This document shows positions 56,061 to 64,000 of a DNA stretch of 64,000 bases, piece by piece (the first letter of the stretch is position 1; the number at the start of each line of letters is the position of its first letter). Source of the stretch: Rubrobacter xylanophilus DSM 9941 (GTDB taxonomy: Bacteria; Actinomycetota; Rubrobacteria; Rubrobacterales; Rubrobacteraceae). A model generated the notes under the pieces. The model worked only from the letters and a program-made list of their open reading frames with translations. It was not told the origin of the DNA and made no database searches. Location of the stretch: positions 3,080,001 through 3,144,000 of the forward strand of contig NC_008148.1 of NCBI RefSeq assembly GCF_000014185.1, written 5' to 3'. The translations under genes and the position numbers were made by a program.

Positions 56061-56146
56061 AGCCGCGGGGCGGGAATCCTCGGCAGACAACCCACCCGTC
56101 CGCACGGCACAGGGCCTCCTCTTCTACGAGCTCGCGACCAGGAAGG

Positions 56147-57850
56147 ATGGGAAAAGTGGAGAACATAGCATACAAGGTCGAGTACAAGCCCCGGACCGGG
56201 AGCGAGGCCATGTGCGAGGCTCTGCTCGACGAGGGGGTCGAGTACCTCTTCGGCTACCCGGGCGGGGCGATCATGCCGTTCTACGACGCCCTGCCGGACT
56301 ACCCGCTGCGGCACGTCCTGGTCCGGCACGAGCAGGCCGCGGCCCACGCCGCCGACGGCTACGCGCGGGCCACGGGCCGGGTGGGGGTGTGCGTGGCGAC
56401 GAGCGGCCCCGGGGCGACCAACCTGGTAACCGGGCTGGCGACCGCGCAGATGGACTCGGTGCCGGTGGTGGCCATCACCGGGCAGGTCGGGCGGGGCGCG
56501 ATGGGCAAGGACTCCTTCCAGGAGACCAACGTCATGGGGATGACGCTCCCCTTCACCAAGCACTCCTTCCTGGTCGAGGACCCGGAGGAGCTCTACGAGA
56601 CGATGCGGCGGGCCTTCGCCATAGCCCGCTCCGGCAGGCCGGGACCCGTGCTCGTCGACGTCCCCAAGGACGTGCAGTTCGCCGAGTGCGGCGGCGACGG
56701 CTACCGGGCGCTGCGCGAGGCCCCGCCGCCGGTCTCCAGCCCCGCGCTCGAGGCGGCGGCGCTGCTGCTCAAGAAGGCCCGGCGCCCCATCATCGTCGCC
56801 GGGCACGGCGTGATCCTCTCCGGCGCCGAGCGGGAGCTCATCGCCCTCGCCGAGCGGACCGGGGCCCCGGTGGTCACCACCCTGCTCGGGATCAGCGCCA
56901 TCCCCCAGGACCACCCGCTGTACATCGGCTGGCCGGGGATGCACGGCCAGGCCTCCGTCAACCGGGCCATAGACCGCTCGGACCTGCTCTTCGCGGTGGG
57001 GATGCGCTTCGACGACAGGATCACGGGCGACCCCTCGCGCTTCGCCCCCAACGCGAGGGTGGTCCACATAGACATCGACCCCTCGGAGCTGGGCAAGGTC
57101 ATAAAGCCCGCGGTGGGCATAGCCGCCGACGCCAGGGCCGCGCTGCGGGGCGTCTTGCGCCACATCGGGCGGCCGCAGGACAACTGCGCAGCCTGGCGGG
57201 CGGAGATCGCCGAGAGCCAGCGCCCCGAGCGGGAGCGGGCCGAGCGCGCCCGGCCGGAGTACGGCCCCATAAGGATCATGGACGCCATAAAGGCCGCCGC
57301 CGGGGAGGAGGTCCGGCTGGTAACCGACGTGGGACAGCACCAGATGTGGGCGGCGCAGTTCTTCCGGTTCACCAAGCGAAACAGCCACATCACCTCCGGC
57401 GGGCTCGGCACCATGGGCTTCGCGCTCCCGGCGGCGATGGGCGTCAAGCTCGGCTGCCCCGAGGACCCGGTGTGGGTGGTGGCCGGCGACGGCGGCTTCC
57501 AGATGAACCTGCAGGAGCTCGCCACCATCCGGGACCTCGGCCTGGACATCAAGGTGGCCGTGCTGAACAACGGCTACCTGGGGATGGTGCGCCAGTGGCA
57601 GCAGTTCTTCCACAACCGCCGCTACTCCGAGACCCCCATCACGGGGCCGGACTACGAGCACCTCGCCCGGGCCTACGGGATAGCGGGCAGGACCGTCCGG
57701 CCCGGCGACGACGTGGAGGAGGCGGTGCGCTGGGCGCAGCGGACGCCGGGGTGCGTGGTGCTGGACTTCCACATCGACCCGGAGGCCAACGTCTACCCCA
57801 TGATCCCCTCTGGCATGAGCGTGGCCGAGATGATCGAGGAAGATGCCTGA
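56147..57850 (+). CDS. ilvB: Acetolactate synthase, large (catalytic) subunit
   Basis: ThDP-dependent condensation of pyruvate with pyruvate or 2-ketobutyrate, the first common step to valine, leucine and isoleucine. 567 residues. VRHEQAAAHAADGYARATGR near 65 carries the catalytic Glu, SGPGATNLVTGLATAQMDSV near 85 is the family signature, and the ThDP/Mg motif is GDGGFQMNLQELATIRDLGL near 446. The AGGAAGG at 56140 is better spaced for the GTG at 56156 than for the ATG at 56147, so the protein may start VENIAYKVEYK. Overlaps ilvN by 8 bp. Confidence 0.95.
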   Translation: MGKVENIAYKVEYKPRTGSEAMCEALLDEGVEYLFGYPGGAIMPFYDALPDYPLRHVLVRHEQAAAHAADGYARATGRVGVCVATSGPGATNLVTGLATAQMDSVPVVAITGQVGRGAMGKDSFQETNVMGMTLPFTKHSFLVEDPEELYETMRRAFAIARSGRPGPVLVDVPKDVQFAECGGDGYRALREAPPPVSSPALEAAALLLKKARRPIIVAGHGVILSGAERELIALAERTGAPVVTTLLGISAIPQDHPLYIGWPGMHGQASVNRAIDRSDLLFAVGMRFDDRITGDPSRFAPNARVVHIDIDPSELGKVIKPAVGIAADARAALRGVLRHIGRPQDNCAAWRAEIAESQRPERERAERARPEYGPIRIMDAIKAAAGEEVRLVTDVGQHQMWAAQFFRFTKRNSHITSGGLGTMGFALPAAMGVKLGCPEDPVWVVAGDGGFQMNLQELATIRDLGLDIKVAVLNNGYLGMVRQWQQFFHNRRYSETPITGPDYEHLARAYGIAGRTVRPGDDVEEAVRWAQRTPGCVVLDFHIDPEANVYPMIPSGMSVAEMIEEDA

Positions 57851-58298
57851 GGCGGCCAGCGGGACGCTGGCCGTCGCCGTCGAGGCCCGCATGGAGGGGG
57901 GCATCTACGCCCTCAACCGCTTCCTGATGACCCTGCAGGGCAAGCGGATGCCCGTGCGGGACCTGACGGTGGGCATGGGTCCCGGGGAGAGCGTGGTCGT
58001 GGCCCTCTTCGAGTGCGAGCCGGAGACCGCCCGGCGCTACATGGCCCTGCTCTCCTCGCTGGAGGACGTGCGGGAGGTGCGGGAGGCGGGGGAGGTGCTG
58101 GAGGTCGCCCTCGCCGCGACCGGCGAGGGGTGGCGGGAGGCCGCGGTGCGGGCCGGGGTGGTGGCCCACAAGGACGGCGGCACCGTGGTGGCCTCCGGGG
58201 GGCCGGGCGCGGTGGAGGGCTGGCTCCGCATGCTCGGCGACGGCGTAGAGGATGCGATCCGGCTCGGGCCCGTCGCCCGGCCGGGAAGGGGGAGGTGA
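57843..58298 (+). CDS. ilvN: Divergent acetolactate synthase small (regulatory) subunit
   Basis: 151 residues between ilvB and ilvC, overlapping ilvB by 8 bp. The sequence fits an ACT-like fold: [20 protein letters not shown] near 9-28, [20 protein letters not shown] near 36-55 and [15 protein letters not shown] near 70. It lacks the usual NxPGVLxR loop that forms the valine site. The C-terminal half ([20 protein letters not shown], then [14 protein letters not shown]) could be the second IlvN domain. Assignment relies on position and weak pattern. Feedback inhibition by valine may be altered or absent. Confidence 0.7.
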   Translation: MPEAASGTLAVAVEARMEGGIYALNRFLMTLQGKRMPVRDLTVGMGPGESVVVALFECEPETARRYMALLSSLEDVREVREAGEVLEVALAATGEGWREAAVRAGVVAHKDGGTVVASGGPGAVEGWLRMLGDGVEDAIRLGPVARPGRGR

Positions 58299-58302
58299 GA
58301 GC

Positions 58303-59328
58303 GTGGCGAGGGTATACCGCGAGGGAGACATAGGGAACGAGATCGCGCAGAAGAGGATCGCCGTGCTGGGGTTCGGCAGCCAGGGGCACGCCCACGCGCT
58401 GAACCTCAGGGACTCCGGGTGCGAGGTCACCGTCGGGCTGTACAGGGGCTCGGCGAGCTGGCCCAAGGCAGAGGAGGCCGGGCTGAGGGTGGCCGAGATC
58501 CCCGAGACCGTGCGCTGGGCCGAGGTGGTCATGATGCTGCTGCCGGACGAGCGCCAGCCGCCGGTCTTCCGGGAGCAGGTGGCCCCCAACCTCGCCGAGG
58601 GGAACCTGATGCTCTTCGCCCACGGGTTCAACGTGCACTTCAACCAGGTCTCCGTCCCGCCCGAGGTGGACCTGGGGCTGGTGGCCCCCAAGGGCCCGGG
58701 GCACGTGCTGCGCAGCCTCTACGAGGAGGGCAAGGGGATGCCGGCGCTGTTCGCCGTGGGCCGCGACGCCACCGGGCAGGCCCGCGACCTCGTCCTCTCC
58801 TACGCCAAGGGCATCGGGTGCGCGCGGGCCGGGGTGCTCGAGACCACCTTCGCCGAGGAGACCGAGACCGACCTCTTCGGGGAGCAGGCCGTGCTCTGCG
58901 GCGGGCTCTCGGCGCTGCTCAAGGCCGGGTTCGAGACGCTCGTCGAGGCCGGCTACCAGCCAGAGCTCGCCTACTACGAGTGCGTCAACGAGCTCAAGCT
59001 CATCGTGGACCTCATCTACGAGGGCGGGCTGGCCCGCATGCGCTACTCCGTCTCCAACACCGCCGAGTACGGCGACTACACCGCCGGGCCGAAGGTCATA
59101 GACGAGGGCGTGCGGGAGAGGATGCGCGAGATCCTCGCGGACATCCAGAGCGGCAGGTTCGCCAAGGAGTGGGTGCTGGAGAACCAGGCCGGGGGCTCGA
59201 GCTTTCTGGCGATGCGCCGCCGGGAGGCGGAGCACATGGTGGAGAAGGTGGGAGCCGAGCTGCGGGCGCTCGCCGCCGAGGGCGCGCAGAGCCCGGCGGG
59301 AAGCCCCGCGGGAGGTGAGAGCAGATGA
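58303..59328 (+). CDS. ilvC: Ketol-acid reductoisomerase (class I)
   Basis: 341 residues. Isomerises and reduces acetolactate or acetohydroxybutyrate. [20 protein letters not shown] near 20-39 binds NAD(P)[21 protein letters not shown] near 125 holds the catalytic His region, and [20 protein letters not shown] near 184 provides the metal-binding acidic residues. Short class I form. The GTG at 58303 follows GGGGAGGTGAG, 4 bp after ilvN. Overlaps ilvE by ATGA. Confidence 0.95.
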   Translation: MARVYREGDIGNEIAQKRIAVLGFGSQGHAHALNLRDSGCEVTVGLYRGSASWPKAEEAGLRVAEIPETVRWAEVVMMLLPDERQPPVFREQVAPNLAEGNLMLFAHGFNVHFNQVSVPPEVDLGLVAPKGPGHVLRSLYEEGKGMPALFAVGRDATGQARDLVLSYAKGIGCARAGVLETTFAEETETDLFGEQAVLCGGLSALLKAGFETLVEAGYQPELAYYECVNELKLIVDLIYEGGLARMRYSVSNTAEYGDYTAGPKVIDEGVRERMREILADIQSGRFAKEWVLENQAGGSSFLAMRRREAEHMVEKVGAELRALAAEGAQSPAGSPAGGESR

Positions 59329-60281
59329 CGCGCAGCGGTTTCACGGTCTCCGAGGCCGAGTGGTGCTACCACGACGGCGAGTTCGTGCGGCTGGGGGAGG
59401 TGAGGCTCTCCCCCGCCACCCACGCCCTGAACTACGGCACAGGGGTCTTCGAGGGCATAAGGGCCTACTGGAACGCCGAGCGGCAGACCCTGCGGGTACT
59501 AAAGATGCGCGAGCACTACGAGCGCTTCGAGAAGAGCTGCCGGGTGCTGCACATAGACCTCGGGCTCGGGGTGGACGAGCTGTGCGAGATCACGCTGGAG
59601 ATCCTGCGGCGCAACGCCCCGCGGGAGGACACCTACATCCGGCCGCTGGCGTACAAGTCCGCGGAGTCGATCGGGGTGAAGCTGGACCTTCCGGCCTCGC
59701 TCTCCATCTTCACCACCCCCATGGGCAACTACGTGGAGCTGACGGGGCTGCGGTGCTGCGTCTCCTCGTGGCGCAGGATCCCGGACAACGCCATGCCGGC
59801 GCGGGCCAAGCTCACCGGCTCGTACGTCAACACGGCGCTGGCGGTGGACGCCGCGCACCGGGCGGGCTACGACGAGGCGATCTTCCTCACCCACGACGGC
59901 TTTGTCTCCGAGGCGAGCGCGGCCAACATCTTCCTGGTGCGCAAGGGCCGGCTCATCACGCCGCCGGTCACCGCGGACATCCTGGAGGGGATCACGCGGG
60001 ACGCGGTGATGGAGCTGGCGCTGGAGGAGCTGGGGCTCGAGACGGAGGAGCGGGACGTGGCCCGCACCGAGCTCTACGCCGCCGACGAGGTGTTCCTCAC
60101 CGGCACCGGCTTCCAGATAGCCCCCGTGGTGGAGATCGACGACCGGCCCGTGGGCTCGGGCGAGGTGGGCCCGGTGGCCTCCAGGCTGCAGGAGCTGTAC
60201 TTCAGGGCCGCGCGCGGCGGGTGGGAGAAGTACGCCGGCTGGACCGTCCCGGTGGAGCTCAAGGAGAGGACCGCCCGGTGA
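59325..60281 (+). CDS. ilvE: Branched-chain amino acid aminotransferase
   Basis: PLP-dependent last step of Leu, Ile and Val synthesis. 318 residues, class IV fold. [20 protein letters not shown] near 35-54, [20 protein letters not shown] near 106, [20 protein letters not shown] near 161 (PLP Lys in AKLTG) and [20 protein letters not shown] near 196. The ATG overlaps the ilvC stop, so it is in the ilvBNCE operon and under the same attenuator. Confidence 0.95.
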   Translation: MTRSGFTVSEAEWCYHDGEFVRLGEVRLSPATHALNYGTGVFEGIRAYWNAERQTLRVLKMREHYERFEKSCRVLHIDLGLGVDELCEITLEILRRNAPREDTYIRPLAYKSAESIGVKLDLPASLSIFTTPMGNYVELTGLRCCVSSWRRIPDNAMPARAKLTGSYVNTALAVDAAHRAGYDEAIFLTHDGFVSEASAANIFLVRKGRLITPPVTADILEGITRDAVMELALEELGLETEERDVARTELYAADEVFLTGTGFQIAPVVEIDDRPVGSGEVGPVASRLQELYFRAARGGWEKYAGWTVPVELKERTAR

Positions 60282-60391
60282 GGGGGCGGTTGCGGCGCGG
60301 GCGGCGGGATGAGATACTGCCGCCCCGCACGATGGAGGGCCTCTACTAGAGAACGCGTGAACGCCTCTCGTCACATCCTACGACTAGCCAG

Positions 60392-64000
<3,609 letters not shown>

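Larger units (their letters stand above)
55653..56146. other. Long ilvB leader region with several control elements
   Basis: 494 bp without a conventional gene. It contains an 18-bp perfect palindrome (55682-55699) and a 9-bp inverted repeat GTGGTCGAG/CTCGACCAC (55734-55742 and 55775-55783, possibly the thrB terminator). Further right are a TTGACA promoter (55802-55831), a 62-codon leader ORF with clustered CTA codons (55872-56060) and a strong hairpin (56027-56057). The remaining 85 bp before ilvB show only the ribosome site AGGAAGG at 56140-56146. Confidence 0.7.

Overview
The window reads as a chromosomal segment of a very GC-rich actinobacterium, most consistent with the thermophilic, desiccation- and radiation-tolerant genus Rubrobacter. 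This is an inference from composition, heavy use of GTG/TTG starts, GTGA/ATGA stop-start overlaps, and gene content including a TreT-type trehalose synthase beside stress genes. No tRNA, rRNA, CRISPR array or insertion sequence was seen.

Region A (1-15008, nearly all minus strand) is a stress/dormancy island. It holds PEP synthase (cut by the window edge), Hsp20, a zinc alcohol dehydrogenase, two different P2-type cation ATPases, a small membrane protein, a PPOX-fold flavoprotein, a SHOCT-domain membrane protein, a tandem universal stress protein, a GNAT protein and TreT with an unusual C-terminal YHS domain. It ends with a PAS-LuxR regulator. The content resembles hypoxia/dormancy regulons of other actinobacteria. 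A 16-bp element TGATCM-N4-TGAYCA lies upstream of three operons here. For two of them it sits exactly the same distance (52.5 bp) from a TAnnnT -10 hexamer, which suggests an undescribed regulon box, possibly read by the PAS-LuxR protein.

Region B (15097-19368, plus strand) is a flavin oxidoreductase operon behind a 16-bp perfect palindrome overlapping a promoter. It encodes a natural fusion of a luciferase-like monooxygenase to a berberine-bridge FAD oxidase, a stand-alone paralogue of its first half, and a third luciferase-like enzyme.

Region C (19409-53408) is a large surface-glycan locus. It has a lipid-linked glycan initiation set (WecA/MraY-like transferase, membrane CapD-type dehydratase, epimerase), sugar nucleotide enzymes (RmlABCD, Ugd, Uxs-like, GalE-like), seven glycosyltransferases, a pyruvyl transferase-like protein, a Wzm/Wzt ABC exporter whose ATPase has a C-terminal cargo-binding-type domain, and a cell-wall amidase. 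Most striking are eight sulfotransferases and one formylglycine sulfatase. Together they predict an exported, sulfated, rhamnose- and uronic-acid/xylose-containing polysaccharide. The middle shows recent duplication: a 447-bp nearly perfect direct repeat, and tandem sulfotransferases sharing near-identical blocks.

Region D (53440-64000, plus strand) is amino-acid biosynthesis: thrC-thrB, then ilvB-ilvN-ilvC-ilvE, leuA, leuB and cimA (cut by the window edge). Short leader ORFs upstream of ilvB and leuA carry clusters of the rare leucine codon CTA followed by strong hairpins, the signature of transcription attenuation. Several perfect dyads between genes are recorded as likely control sites.

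Two genes in region A (the second ATPase and a small ORF at 10016-10244) change frame near their 5' ends, indicating one-base indels or non-canonical starts.
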